A stretch of DNA of 64,000 bases from Faecalimonas sp. (GTDB taxonomy: Bacteria; Bacillota; Clostridia; Lachnospirales; Lachnospiraceae). The notes under the pieces were generated by a model. It had not been told where the DNA came from, ran no database searches, and worked only from the letters and a program-made list of their open reading frames with translations. Location: assembly GCA_029264305.1 (NCBI GenBank), contig JARICA010000019.1:1-64000 (forward strand), written 5' to 3'. The position numbers and the translations under genes are program-made. Shown here in pieces: positions 8,952-18,195 of this stretch (positions are counted from its first letter, which is position 1; each line of letters opens with the position of its first letter).

Positions 8952-9941
8952 ATGAAAGGATTCAAAGATGTAATCGGACACAATGATATTATTCAATATA
9001 TTCAGAATGCTGTATCTCAAGATAAAGTGTCTCATGCGTATATTTTGAATGGAGAAAGAGGTTCAGGAAAAAAGATGTTAGCAGATTTGTTTGCTATGAC
9101 ATTGCAGTGTGAAGAACATACACCGAATCCATGTGGGGAGTGTCATTCCTGTAAACAGGCTAAGAGTGGAAATCATCCTGATATTATTCATGTAAAACAT
9201 GAAAAGCCAAATACAATCAGTGTAGATGATATTCGTACGCAAGTAAATAATGATATTGTTATTAAACCGTACAGTAGTCCATATAAGATTTACATTATTC
9301 CTGAAGCAGATTTACTGTCTGTGCAGGCACAAAATGCACTTTTAAAAACAATCGAAGAGCCACCAGCATATGCAATTATTTTTTTATTAACAGAGAATGC
9401 AGAAAGTTTGCTTTCGACAATTATGTCTAGATGCGTTATGCTAAAATTGAGAAATATTAAGACAACGTTAATTAAAAAATATCTTATGGAGCAGATGCAG
9501 ATTCCAGATTATCAAGCAGATATTTGTTCGGCATTTGCACAGGGAAATATGGGGCGTGCTATTATGTTAGCATCTTCTGAACATTTTAATGAAATCAAAG
9601 AAGAGGCGTTGCAGTTGTTAAAACATATAAATGAAATGGAGATTTCTGAGATTGTATGTGCCATTAAGAGAATAGGAACATATAAATTGAGTATTAATGA
9701 TTATTTAGATCTTATTATGATTTGGTACAGAGATGTGTTGATTTATAAGGCAACGAAAGATGTGAATGGTATTGTGTTTGCTGATCAACTAAAATATATA
9801 AAAGATAGAGCAAATAAGAGTTCTTATGAAGGAATTGAAATTATTTTAGACAGTCTTGAAAAGGCAAAAGCAAGATTAAAGGCAAATGTTAATTTTGATT
9901 TAGTTATGGAATTATTATTGCTGACAATAAAGGAGAACTAA
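8952..9941 (+). CDS. holB: DNA polymerase III delta' subunit
   Basis: Clamp-loader subunit of the replicase, 329 residues. It has an AAA+ fold with a degenerate P-loop (GERGSGKKM), a zinc-binding CGECHSC cluster near residue 60, and the SRC motif of clamp loaders (STIMSRC) near residue 155. Its place between the guanylate kinase-like gene and ricT matches the conserved Firmicutes order. AGGAAAGG lies just upstream; 42 bases separate it from the previous stop and only two from ricT. Confidence 0.9.
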   Translation: MKGFKDVIGHNDIIQYIQNAVSQDKVSHAYILNGERGSGKKMLADLFAMTLQCEEHTPNPCGECHSCKQAKSGNHPDIIHVKHEKPNTISVDDIRTQVNNDIVIKPYSSPYKIYIIPEADLLSVQAQNALLKTIEEPPAYAIIFLLTENAESLLSTIMSRCVMLKLRNIKTTLIKKYLMEQMQIPDYQADICSAFAQGNMGRAIMLASSEHFNEIKEEALQLLKHINEMEISEIVCAIKRIGTYKLSINDYLDLIMIWYRDVLIYKATKDVNGIVFADQLKYIKDRANKSSYEGIEIILDSLEKAKARLKANVNFDLVMELLLLTIKEN

Positions 9942-9943
9942 GA

Positions 9944-10855
9944 ATGACAAAAGTAATTGGTGTGAGATTTCGCACGGCTGGTAAAATATATTTTTTTTCA
10001 CCAGCAAAACTAAATATTCAAAAAGGTGATAAAGTAATTGTGGAGACATCAAGAGGTGTTGAATTTGGAAGTGTGGTAACAAATCCGAAAGAAGTAGAAG
10101 ATGATGAGATTACACAACCGTTGAAATCAGTAATTAGAGTTGCGACAGAAGAAGATAAAAGAATAGAAATAAGAAATAAAGAGAAAGAAAAAGAAGCCTT
10201 TGAAATATGTTTAGAAAAAATTCGTAAGCATGGTTTGGAAATGAAATTAATTGATGCGGAATATACATTTGACAATAATAAAGTTTTATTTTATTTTACT
10301 GCAGATGGAAGAATTGATTTTAGAGAATTAGTAAAAGATTTGGCAGCAGTTTTTCGCACAAGAATTGAACTTCGTCAAATAGGTGTTCGTGATGAAACAA
10401 AAATTCGTGGTGGAATAGGTATTTGTGGAAGACCTCTTTGTTGTCATACTTATTTGTCAGAGTTTGCTCCAGTATCTATTAAAATGGCAAAAGAGCAGAA
10501 TTTATCTTTAAATCCTACTAAGATTTCAGGAGTTTGTGGAAGGTTAATGTGTTGTTTAACAAATGAAGAGGAAACATATGAATATTTAAATAGTCGATTA
10601 CCAGCCATTGGTGATACAGTTACAACTATGGATGGACTTAAAGGTGAAGTACAGAATTTAAGCGTACTTCGTCAATTGGTAAAAGTAATTGTAACTCTAG
10701 AAAACGATGAGAAAGAAATACGAGAATATAAAGTAAATGAGTTAAAATTCAAACCAAGACGTAAGAAATCAGATGTAAAACTTTCAAAAGAAGAAATGAA
10801 AGAACTTGCAGCTTTAGAAAGAGGAGAGGGAGCATCGAAATTAGATGGAGAATAA
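9944..10855 (+). CDS. ricT: RicT (YaaT), PSP1-domain regulator of RNA maturation
   Basis: A 303-residue PSP1 C-terminal-domain protein. In Bacillus RicT joins RicA and RicF in the Y-complex, carries iron-sulfur clusters, modulates RNase Y and affects sporulation and competence. Here the cysteine pairs are clear: CGRPLCC and CGRLMCC, near residues 160-200. The N-terminal half contains a KGDKVIVETSRGVEFG segment typical of the family. AAGGAG nine bases before the ATG fixes the start. It sits between holB and trmN6 as in Bacillus, although yaaQ and yaaR are missing here. Confidence 0.9.
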   Translation: MTKVIGVRFRTAGKIYFFSPAKLNIQKGDKVIVETSRGVEFGSVVTNPKEVEDDEITQPLKSVIRVATEEDKRIEIRNKEKEKEAFEICLEKIRKHGLEMKLIDAEYTFDNNKVLFYFTADGRIDFRELVKDLAAVFRTRIELRQIGVRDETKIRGGIGICGRPLCCHTYLSEFAPVSIKMAKEQNLSLNPTKISGVCGRLMCCLTNEEETYEYLNSRLPAIGDTVTTMDGLKGEVQNLSVLRQLVKVIVTLENDEKEIREYKVNELKFKPRRKKSDVKLSKEEMKELAALERGEGASKLDGE

Positions 10856-11585
10856 TTTGAAACCAGAAGAACGATTAGATGATTTACAAGTGAAAGGGTA
10901 TCGTATTATTCAACACCCAAGCAAATTTTGTTTTGGAATGGATGCAGTGTTATTATCTAATTTTGCTAAAGTAAAAAAAGGAGAGAGTGTGCTTGATATA
11001 GGAACGGGAACGGGGATTATTCCTATTTTACTAGAAGCAAAAACAAACGGGAAATATTTTACAGGTCTTGAAATTCAAGAAGAAAGCGCAGATATGGCGA
11101 GAAGAAGTGTTTTATATAACCATTTGGAAGAGAAAATCAACATTGTGACTGGAGATGTGAAAGAGGCAGCAAACCTGTTTGGTTCTGTCTCTTTTGATGT
11201 AATTACAACAAACCCACCCTATATGATAGGAGATCATGGTTTACAAAATAAGGATAGTGCTAAGGCAATAGCTAGACATGAAGTATTATGTGATTTAGAT
11301 GATATTTTAGCAGAAAGTGCGAAATTACTTCGTTCAGGTGGAAGATTTTACATGGTGCATCGTCCATTTAGACTTGCGGAAATTTTATCGAAGATGTGTT
11401 CTTATAAGATCGAACCAAAACGTATGCGTTTAGTGTATCCGTATATTGACAAAGAACCAAATATGGTTCTAATCGAGGGAAAGAAGGGGGGAAATTCTAG
11501 GATGAAAGTAGAACCTCCGTTGATTGTTTACAAAGAACAAAATCAGTATACAGATGAGTTGTTAAGAGAGTATGGGTTAAAGTAA
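10845..11585 (+). CDS. trmN6: tRNA1(Val) (adenine(37)-N6)-methyltransferase
   Basis: Class I SAM-dependent methyltransferase of the YabB/YfiC group, up to 246 residues. The SAM site is LDIGTGTGIIPI and the catalytic NPPY motif of N6-adenine methyltransferases is present (TTNPPYM). The ATG at 10845 overlaps ricT by 11 bases; a TTG at 10857 has GGAG six bases upstream and may be the real start. The gene lies between ricT and rsmI as yabB does in Bacillus; the small GIY-YIG gene yazA usually next to it is absent. Confidence 0.85.
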   Translation: MENNLKPEERLDDLQVKGYRIIQHPSKFCFGMDAVLLSNFAKVKKGESVLDIGTGTGIIPILLEAKTNGKYFTGLEIQEESADMARRSVLYNHLEEKINIVTGDVKEAANLFGSVSFDVITTNPPYMIGDHGLQNKDSAKAIARHEVLCDLDDILAESAKLLRSGGRFYMVHRPFRLAEILSKMCSYKIEPKRMRLVYPYIDKEPNMVLIEGKKGGNSRMKVEPPLIVYKEQNQYTDELLREYGLK

Positions 11586-11596
11586 AGGAGTAGAAT

Positions 11597-12433
11597 ATGG
11601 CAGGAAAACTATATTTGTGTGCAACGCCAATTGGCAATTTGGAAGACATCACATATAGAGTTATACGAACTTTGCAGGAAGTAGATTTAATTGCTGCTGA
11701 AGATACAAGAAATAGTATTAAATTATTGAATCATTTTGAAATAAAAACATCGATGACAAGTTATCATGAGTATAATAAAATTGAAAAAGGGAAGAAATTA
11801 GTAGAAAAACTGCAAGCAGGAGTAAATATTGCGTTAATTACAGATGCAGGAACTCCAGGAATATCTGATCCTGGGGAAGAATTAGTCAAAATGTGTTATG
11901 ATGCAGGAATTGAAGTAACTTCACTTCCTGGGGCAGCAGCATGTATTACGGCCCTTACTTTATCAGGATTGTCTACCAGAAGATTTGCATTTGAGGCATT
12001 TCTTCCTAGTGATAAAAAGGAAAAACAGGAAGTTTTAAGAGAACTTGCAAATGAAACAAGAACAATGATTCTGTATGAAGCACCACATCGCCTGATAAAA
12101 ACATTAAAAGAATTATATGATACATTGGGTAATCGAAGAATTACTGTTTGTCGTGAGTTAACAAAGAAACATGAAGTTGCATTTGCAACGACACTTGAAG
12201 AAGCAATTTCTCATTATGAAAATTACGCACCAAAAGGAGAATGTGTTCTTGTTTTGGAAGGCAAAAGTCGTGAGGAAATACGAGGAGAAGAAATTTCACG
12301 TTGGGAAGAGATGAGCATAGAAAAACATATGGAATATTACCTGTCCCAAGGGATTGATAAGAAAGAAGCAATGAAGCGAGTAGCGAAAGATAGAGGGGTA
12401 GCAAAAAGAGAAATTTATCAAGCATTGTTATAG
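11597..12433 (+). CDS. rsmI: 16S rRNA (cytidine(1402)-2'-O)-methyltransferase
   Basis: Methylates the 2'-hydroxyl of C1402 in the decoding centre. 278 residues, the family norm. It has the tetrapyrrole-methylase fold with LYLCATPIGNLEDIT at the N-terminus, AEDTRNSIKLLNHF, the glycine-rich ITDAGTPGISDPG and LPGAAACITAL. AAAGGAG lies seven bases before the ATG. Last gene of the conserved run that starts at the decarboxylase. Confidence 0.95.
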   Translation: MAGKLYLCATPIGNLEDITYRVIRTLQEVDLIAAEDTRNSIKLLNHFEIKTSMTSYHEYNKIEKGKKLVEKLQAGVNIALITDAGTPGISDPGEELVKMCYDAGIEVTSLPGAAACITALTLSGLSTRRFAFEAFLPSDKKEKQEVLRELANETRTMILYEAPHRLIKTLKELYDTLGNRRITVCRELTKKHEVAFATTLEEAISHYENYAPKGECVLVLEGKSREEIRGEEISRWEEMSIEKHMEYYLSQGIDKKEAMKRVAKDRGVAKREIYQALL

Positions 12434-12495
12434 TAGACATAAATAAAAAAGTATGGTATTTTTAATAAAATAAATTATTTAAAGGAGGAGTTGCT

Positions 12496-12870
12496 ATGGG
12501 AATGAACTTAGCGGAAGTGCTCACGACAGGAATAGGTTTATTATTTTCTTTGGGAATGATTCTTTTAACACTTATTGCATCGTGGAAATTATTTGAGAAA
12601 GCAGGTTTGCCAGGTTGGAAAGGAATTATTCCAATTTATAATACATACTGCTTATACCAGATGGCATTTGGCAAGGGAAAAGGATGGTATATTATTTGTC
12701 TTCTTGTACCTTGTGTAAATGTAATTTTATCTATTGTCTTTAGTGTAAAATTAGCAAATGCATTTAACAAAGGAGTCGGTTATGCAATTGGATTGATATT
12801 ATTAAATCCAATTTTTATGCTGTTATTGGCGTTTGGTGATGCGAGATACATTGGAGAACAATTAGATTAA
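12496..12870 (+). CDS. small membrane protein, DUF5684-like
   Basis: A 124-residue protein with three or four hydrophobic segments (about residues 9-30, 57-80 and 90-115). The KAGLPGWKGIIPIYNTY stretch between the first two is the signature I associate with DUF5684 membrane proteins, whose function is unknown. AAGGAGG lies about seven bases before the ATG. Sixty-two bases separate it from rsmI and a strong terminator follows, so it may be a separate unit or the tail of the rsmI operon. Confidence 0.65.
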   Translation: MGMNLAEVLTTGIGLLFSLGMILLTLIASWKLFEKAGLPGWKGIIPIYNTYCLYQMAFGKGKGWYIICLLVPCVNVILSIVFSVKLANAFNKGVGYAIGLILLNPIFMLLLAFGDARYIGEQLD

Positions 12871-12904
12871 TTCGTCAATTTGTATATTTTCTAAAAGAAA
12901 GATT

Positions 12905-12941
12905 GTTCAACTTGGAAGTAGACCAAGTTGAACTTTTTTTG
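12905..12941 (+). terminator. terminator after the DUF5684-like gene
   Basis: GTTCAACTTGG and CCAAGTTGAAC form a perfect 11-bp stem with a seven-base loop and a run of eight Ts. Confidence 0.92.
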
Positions 12942-12987
12942 TATACTAAAAAGAGGAAAAAATTAATGATTTTGGAGGAAAGATATA

Positions 12988-14100
12988 ATGGCAAGTTTAT
13001 CATTAAAGCACATTAATAAAGTGTATCCTAATGGATTTGTAGCAGTAAAAGATTTTAATCTTGAAATTGAAGATAAAGAATTTATTATTTTTGTAGGACC
13101 ATCAGGTTGTGGAAAATCTACAACACTTCGTATGGTTGCTGGTCTTGAAGATATTTCTTCAGGAGAATTAAGAATTGGAGAAAAATTAGTAAATGATGTA
13201 GAACCAAAAGATAGAGATATCGCGATGGTATTCCAAAACTATGCATTATATCCACATATGACAGTATATGATAACATGGCTTTTGGATTAAAATTAAGAA
13301 AAGTGCCAAAAGAGGAAATTGATAAGATGGTTCGTGAAGCAGCCAAAATTCTTGATTTGGAAGCATTATTAGATCGTAAACCAAAAGCATTATCAGGTGG
13401 ACAAAGACAGCGTGTTGCTATGGGACGTGCTATTGTTCGTAATCCAAAAGTATTCCTTATGGATGAACCTTTATCAAACCTTGATGCAAAACTTAGAGGA
13501 CAGATGCGTATCGAGATTTCTAAATTACATCAGAGATTAGGCACAACAATTATTTACGTTACTCATGATCAGACAGAAGCGATGACATTGGGAACAAGAA
13601 TTGTTGTTATGAGTGCCGGAGTGGTACAGCAGGTAGATACACCACAGGTATTATATGATACACCATGTAACTTATTTGTTGCAGGATTTATTGGTTCACC
13701 ACAAATGAATTTTGTAGATGCAGTATGTAATGTTAATGGAAATAAAGTTTCTCTTCAGGCAGGACCAGCTTCTATTGAATTGCCACCTGCGAAAGCGAAA
13801 AAACTTATTGAAGGTGGATATGATGGAAAAACAGTTATCCTTGGTATTCGTCCAGAAGATATTCATGATGAGCAGATGTTTATCGAATCTTCACCAAATA
13901 CAGTAATTGAAGCTACAATCCGTGTATATGAAATGTTAGGTGCAGAAGTATACTTACATTTTGATTATGAAGGAGCGTCAATGACAGCAAGAGTAAACCC
14001 AAGAACAACAGCAAGAACAGGTGATACAGTTAAATTTGCTCTTGATGCAGAAAAAATTCATGTATTTGATAAAGAAACAGAAAAAACAATTACAAACTAA
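12988..14100 (+). CDS. ugpC: sugar ABC transporter ATP-binding protein, UgpC/MsmX type
   Basis: ATPase of CUT1-type sugar importers, 370 residues. Walker A is GPSGCGKST, the signature LSGGQRQR, Walker B VFLMDEPLSNLD and the switch His lies in YVTHDQTEAM. The C-terminal 130 residues form the TOBE/regulatory region typical of MalK and MsmX. No permease or binding-protein gene is adjacent, so it probably serves several sugar importers encoded elsewhere, as MsmX does in Bacillus. GGAGG lies nine bases before the ATG. The symbol follows common family naming; the substrate is unknown. Confidence 0.9.
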   Translation: MASLSLKHINKVYPNGFVAVKDFNLEIEDKEFIIFVGPSGCGKSTTLRMVAGLEDISSGELRIGEKLVNDVEPKDRDIAMVFQNYALYPHMTVYDNMAFGLKLRKVPKEEIDKMVREAAKILDLEALLDRKPKALSGGQRQRVAMGRAIVRNPKVFLMDEPLSNLDAKLRGQMRIEISKLHQRLGTTIIYVTHDQTEAMTLGTRIVVMSAGVVQQVDTPQVLYDTPCNLFVAGFIGSPQMNFVDAVCNVNGNKVSLQAGPASIELPPAKAKKLIEGGYDGKTVILGIRPEDIHDEQMFIESSPNTVIEATIRVYEMLGAEVYLHFDYEGASMTARVNPRTTARTGDTVKFALDAEKIHVFDKETEKTITN

Positions 14101-14114
14101 TTGTATTTATAGGG

Positions 14115-14143
14115 TTGACATAAATCCGAAAAAAGTTTATATT
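14115..14143 (+). promoter_or_regulatory. promoter of the riboswitch-ATPase unit
   Basis: TTGACA (14115-14120) and TATATT (14138-14143) with a 17-base spacer, placing the transcript start at about 14150, exactly where the aptamer begins. Confidence 0.8.
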
Positions 14144-14150
14144 ATACTCT

Positions 14151-14244
14151 AATAAAAGGGAGTAACTAACGTGTTAAGCGTGTACGATATCGTCAGTACG
14201 ATGAATACTCATCCGTATCGTAATGAAATAGTGAGACTTTTATT
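14151..14244 (+). promoter_or_regulatory. yybP-ykoY manganese riboswitch
   Basis: The leader of the cation ATPase gene has the hallmarks of the yybP-ykoY aptamer: a 5' GGGAGTAAC block after a P1 strand, internal helices, and a 3' AGTGAGAC block. P1 pairs AATAAAAG (14151-14158) with CTTTTATT (14237-14244), eight perfect pairs. The 3' P1 strand is also the 5' arm of the terminator at 14233, so aptamer and terminator exclude each other. By analogy with studied members, Mn(II) binding would stabilise P1 and allow transcription to continue. Confidence 0.85.
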
Positions 14245-14278
14245 GCATTATTAACGTGCAATAAAGGTCTCTTTTTTA
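14233..14278 (+). terminator. riboswitch-controlled attenuator
   Basis: GAGACTTTTATTGCA pairs with TGCAATAAAGGTCTC (15 bp, one G-T) and is followed by six Ts. It lies between the aptamer and the ATPase gene and shares bases with aptamer helix P1. Confidence 0.9.
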
Positions 14279-14328
14279 TTGAAAAAGGGTATACTAAACC
14301 TTGTGCACGGAAAGTAGGAGGAAAATGT

Positions 14329-16929
14329 ATGAAAAGATATTATCAAATGTCAGCAGAGGAAGTAAGAAAGGAAATAAATGGTAAACTGGATCCTCTGACA
14401 GATGAAGAGGTGTTAAAACATCAAGAAAAATATGGTAAGAATGAATTGGTAGAAGGAAAGAAAAAAAACACATTTCAGGTATTTTTAGAGCAATTTAAAG
14501 ATTTCCTTGTGATTATTTTGATTGTAGCAGCAATCGTTTCTGGATTTTTGGGGGACGTGGAAAGTACAGCCGTTATTCTTATCGTTATTACAATGAATGC
14601 GATTTTAGGAACAGTGCAGACCGTAAAGGCAGAACAGTCTTTGAACAGTTTAAAAAAACTATCAGGACCTACTGCAAAAGTATTAAGAAATGGAACTGTT
14701 ATACGAATTCCGTCATCTGAATTGACAATAGGTGACGAAGTTATGTTAGAAGCTGGAGATTATGTTCCAGCGGATGGACGTATTTTACAAAATGCTAGTT
14801 TGAAAATTGATGAAAGTGCTTTAACGGGAGAAAGTCTTGGAGTAGAAAAATCAGAAAACACTATATCTGCAGAAGTGCCGTTAGGAGATCAAGTTAATAT
14901 GGTGTTTTCTGGAAGTTTTGTCACATATGGGCGTGGTTCATTTATTGTTACTTCAATTGGAATGGAAACAGAAGTGGGAAAAATTGCAACATTATTAAAG
15001 ACAACATCAGAGAAAAAAACACCTTTACAAATGAATTTAGATCAGTTTGGACAAAAGTTGTCTATTATTATTCTGATTTTCTGTTCTATTTTATTTGGTA
15101 TTAGTGTATTAAGAGGAGATGCTATAGGAGATGCATTTTTGTTTGCCGTAGCCCTTGCCGTAGCAGCAATTCCAGAAGCACTCAGCTCAATTGTTACAAT
15201 TGTTCTTTCATTTGGAACACAAAAAATGGCAAAAGAGCATGCAATTATACGTAAATTACAGGCCGTTGAAGGTCTTGGAAGTGTATCGATTGTCTGTTCA
15301 GATAAAACGGGAACATTAACACAAAATAAAATGACTGTGGAAGATTATTATGTAAATGAAAAACGTATTTTGGCGAAGGATATTGATATCCAAAAGCAGG
15401 AACAAAAAGAACTATTAAGGTATAGTATTTTATGTAATGATGCTACGAATGTTGACGGAGTAGAAATCGGGGATCCAACAGAAACAGCATTAATCAATTT
15501 AGGAAACAAATTAGGAGTTGGAGCAGAATCTGTAAGAGAAAAATTTCCACGTATGAGTGAAATACCTTTTGATAGCGATAGAAAATTAATGTCTACAGCA
15601 CATATGCTAGATGGAACTTCAGTAATGATTACAAAAGGGGCTGTTGATGTTTTACTTACGAGAATGAACCGTATTTGGAAAAATGGAAATGTACAGAAAC
15701 TTACAGAAGATGATAAAAGAATAATCGAGGAGCAAAATCAAGAATTTTCAAGAGGAGGGCTTCGTGTACTTGCATTTGCTTATAAAGAAATTGAAAAGGG
15801 ACATGAATTGGTATTAGAAGATGAACAGGATTTGATTTTTGTTGGATTAATTTCGATGATGGATCCGCCGAGAGAAGAATCCGCACAGGCTGTTGAAGAA
15901 TGTATTCGTGCAGGAATTAAACCGATTATGATTACTGGTGATCATAAGATTACAGCAGCAGCAATTGCGAAAAGAATAGGCATTTTAAAAGATGAATCTG
16001 AAGCATGTGAAGGTTCTGAGATTGATAATCTTTCAGATGAAGAGTTAAAAACTTTTGTAGAGGGTATTTCTGTATATGCTAGAGTATCTCCAGAACATAA
16101 AATAAGAATTGTGCGTGCATGGCAGGAAAAGGGAAATATTGTTTCTATGACAGGTGATGGTGTAAATGATGCTCCTGCTTTAAAACAAGCTGATATAGGA
16201 GTTGCCATGGGAATTACAGGAAGTGAAGTATCAAAAGATGCGGCATCTATGGTCTTGACTGATGATAATTTTGCAACTATTATAAAAGCAGTAGAAAATG
16301 GACGAAATGTGTATAAAAACATCAAAGGTTCTATACAATTTCTATTATCAGGAAATTTTGGTGGGATTTTAGCAGTTCTCTATGCTGCAATTGCAGGGTT
16401 GCCTGTGCCATTTGCGCCAGTTCACTTATTGTTTATTAATCTTTTGACGGATAGTTTACCAGCAATTGCATTAGGGTTAGAGCCACATACGAAAGCGGTG
16501 ATGAAAGAAAAACCACGTCCAATGAATGAGTCTATATTGACAAAAGAATTTATGCTAAAGATAGGTGTGGAAGGGTTGTCTATTGGTGCAACAACAATGA
16601 TTGCATTTATGATAGGATATAAAAACGGAAACGCATTATTAGCAAGTACAATGGCTTTCGGTACACTTTGTACAGCTAGACTTGTTCATGGATTTAACTG
16701 TAAATCAGACAGACCACTTATTTTGACAAAACGATTTTTCAATAATATTTATTTAATCGGCGCATTTTTGTTGGGGCTTGTTTTGATTACTTCTGTGTTA
16801 ATGATACCTGCCTTAAACAGTATTTTTAAAGTACAGACATTAAATCTTTCTCAGTTAATGATTGTATACGGACTCGCACTTATAAATCTTCCAATTATTC
16901 AGTTCCTGAAATTTATTCGTAAAAAATAG
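14329..16929 (+). CDS. P-type cation-transporting ATPase, probable Mn/Ca exporter
   Basis: P2-type ATPase of 866 residues. The N-terminus has a cation-ATPase domain; LTGES lies in the actuator domain; the phosphorylated Asp is in SDKTGTLT (residue 325); MTGDGVNDAPA is the hinge; about ten membrane segments are visible. The M4 motif is IPEALSS (Pro at residue 282) rather than the PEGLP or PEALP of typical SERCA-type pumps. As I recall, the Mn-controlled YoaB/MgtA pumps of lactic bacteria share this. With the manganese riboswitch upstream, efflux of excess Mn or Ca is the likely role. AGGAGG precedes the ATG. Confidence 0.9.
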   Translation: MKRYYQMSAEEVRKEINGKLDPLTDEEVLKHQEKYGKNELVEGKKKNTFQVFLEQFKDFLVIILIVAAIVSGFLGDVESTAVILIVITMNAILGTVQTVKAEQSLNSLKKLSGPTAKVLRNGTVIRIPSSELTIGDEVMLEAGDYVPADGRILQNASLKIDESALTGESLGVEKSENTISAEVPLGDQVNMVFSGSFVTYGRGSFIVTSIGMETEVGKIATLLKTTSEKKTPLQMNLDQFGQKLSIIILIFCSILFGISVLRGDAIGDAFLFAVALAVAAIPEALSSIVTIVLSFGTQKMAKEHAIIRKLQAVEGLGSVSIVCSDKTGTLTQNKMTVEDYYVNEKRILAKDIDIQKQEQKELLRYSILCNDATNVDGVEIGDPTETALINLGNKLGVGAESVREKFPRMSEIPFDSDRKLMSTAHMLDGTSVMITKGAVDVLLTRMNRIWKNGNVQKLTEDDKRIIEEQNQEFSRGGLRVLAFAYKEIEKGHELVLEDEQDLIFVGLISMMDPPREESAQAVEECIRAGIKPIMITGDHKITAAAIAKRIGILKDESEACEGSEIDNLSDEELKTFVEGISVYARVSPEHKIRIVRAWQEKGNIVSMTGDGVNDAPALKQADIGVAMGITGSEVSKDAASMVLTDDNFATIIKAVENGRNVYKNIKGSIQFLLSGNFGGILAVLYAAIAGLPVPFAPVHLLFINLLTDSLPAIALGLEPHTKAVMKEKPRPMNESILTKEFMLKIGVEGLSIGATTMIAFMIGYKNGNALLASTMAFGTLCTARLVHGFNCKSDRPLILTKRFFNNIYLIGAFLLGLVLITSVLMIPALNSIFKVQTLNLSQLMIVYGLALINLPIIQFLKFIRKK

Positions 16930-16946
16930 ATTAGGAAGGTGAATGT

Positions 16947-18098
16947 ATGAATTTAGATAAAGAAACTATTCGGAAAATCAGAGGGTTAATTGTATTTACC
17001 ATAGTTGTTTTAATGATCATATGGAATTACAAAGTGTTTTTTGAACTTTTAGGATATGTATTGAATATTGTTCTTCCATTTCTAATTGGTGGAGCAATCG
17101 CATTTGTATTAAATGTTCCGATGCACTTTATTGAAGAAAAAATATTTGGAAATAAAATGGTCAAGACAAATAAATTTTTACAAAAAATTGCAAGACCAAT
17201 TAGCTTGGTAATGACTATTGTATTTGTATTTGGAATTGTATTTTTAGTAGTATTTATTGTGGCTCCAGAATTGGCAAATACAGTTACAGGATTGGGAAAA
17301 ACTATTCAGATGTTTATCCCTGAATTTCAAAGATGGGCAGAGGATATATTTCATAACAATAAGGAAATTTTAGATTGGATTCAAAATTTAGAATTTGATT
17401 GGGATAAAATGATTGCAGGAGGAATTGACTTCTTTAGAAATGGTGCAGGAAGTGTTTTAGATTCAACGTTTGCCGTAGCCAAGTCTATTGTTAATGGAAT
17501 AACTACATTTGCAATTGCATTTATTTTTGCTTGTTATATTTTACTTCAGAAAGAAAAATTAAATATACAGGTAAAAAAATTAGGGTATGCATTTATTCCT
17601 AAAGATTGGATGGAGATTTTTATTGCTATATCTTCTATGACATACAAAACATTTTCTAGTTTTTTGACAGGTCAGTGTGTAGAAGCGATTATTTTAGGAA
17701 GTATGTTTTTTGTAACAATGAGTATATTTAAGATGCCATATGCACTTTTGGTTGGTGTATTAATTGCATTTACAGCATTAATTCCTATTTTTGGAGCATT
17801 TATTGGATGTGCAGTAGGAACACTACTTATTTTTATGGTGAATCCTTTACAATCTATTGGATTTCTTATTTTATTCTTTGTACTACAACAGATAGAAGGA
17901 AATTTAATTTATCCTCATGTGGTAGGAAATTCAGTAGGACTTCCATCCATTTGGGTTTTAGTGGCAGTAAGTGTTGGAGGAAGTCTAATGGGAATTGTTG
18001 GAATGTTAATTTTTATTCCGATTAGTTCAGTTGTATATACGTTGCTTCGAGGAATTGTAAATCGCCGATTGCAGAGAAGAAAAATTAAAGTAGAATAG
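16947..18098 (+). CDS. AI-2E family transporter
   Basis: A 383-residue membrane protein with seven or eight hydrophobic segments, of the PerM/YtvI/AI-2E (UPF0118) family. Conserved features are the N-terminal LPFLIGGAIAFVLN and the C-terminal VGVLIAFTALIPIFGAFIG and GNLIYPHVVGNSVGLP segments. Members have been linked to autoinducer-2 export or to Na/H exchange, so the substrate is open. It starts 17 bases after the cation ATPase with AGGAAGG upstream and no terminator between, so the manganese riboswitch may control it too. Confidence 0.88.
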   Translation: MNLDKETIRKIRGLIVFTIVVLMIIWNYKVFFELLGYVLNIVLPFLIGGAIAFVLNVPMHFIEEKIFGNKMVKTNKFLQKIARPISLVMTIVFVFGIVFLVVFIVAPELANTVTGLGKTIQMFIPEFQRWAEDIFHNNKEILDWIQNLEFDWDKMIAGGIDFFRNGAGSVLDSTFAVAKSIVNGITTFAIAFIFACYILLQKEKLNIQVKKLGYAFIPKDWMEIFIAISSMTYKTFSSFLTGQCVEAIILGSMFFVTMSIFKMPYALLVGVLIAFTALIPIFGAFIGCAVGTLLIFMVNPLQSIGFLILFFVLQQIEGNLIYPHVVGNSVGLPSIWVLVAVSVGGSLMGIVGMLIFIPISSVVYTLLRGIVNRRLQRRKIKVE

Positions 18099-18104
18099 AA
18101 ATAT

Positions 18105-18141
18105 AAAGAGTGGAAATGAATTGAAATTTCCACTCTTTTTT
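18105..18141 (+). terminator. terminator after the AI-2E gene
   Basis: AAAGAGTGGAAA and TTTCCACTCTTT form a perfect 12-bp stem followed by Ts. Confidence 0.9.
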
Positions 18142-18195
18142 GTATTTTTACAAACGGAAAGCATATGATATAAAAAAACATAAAGGATAAAATAT

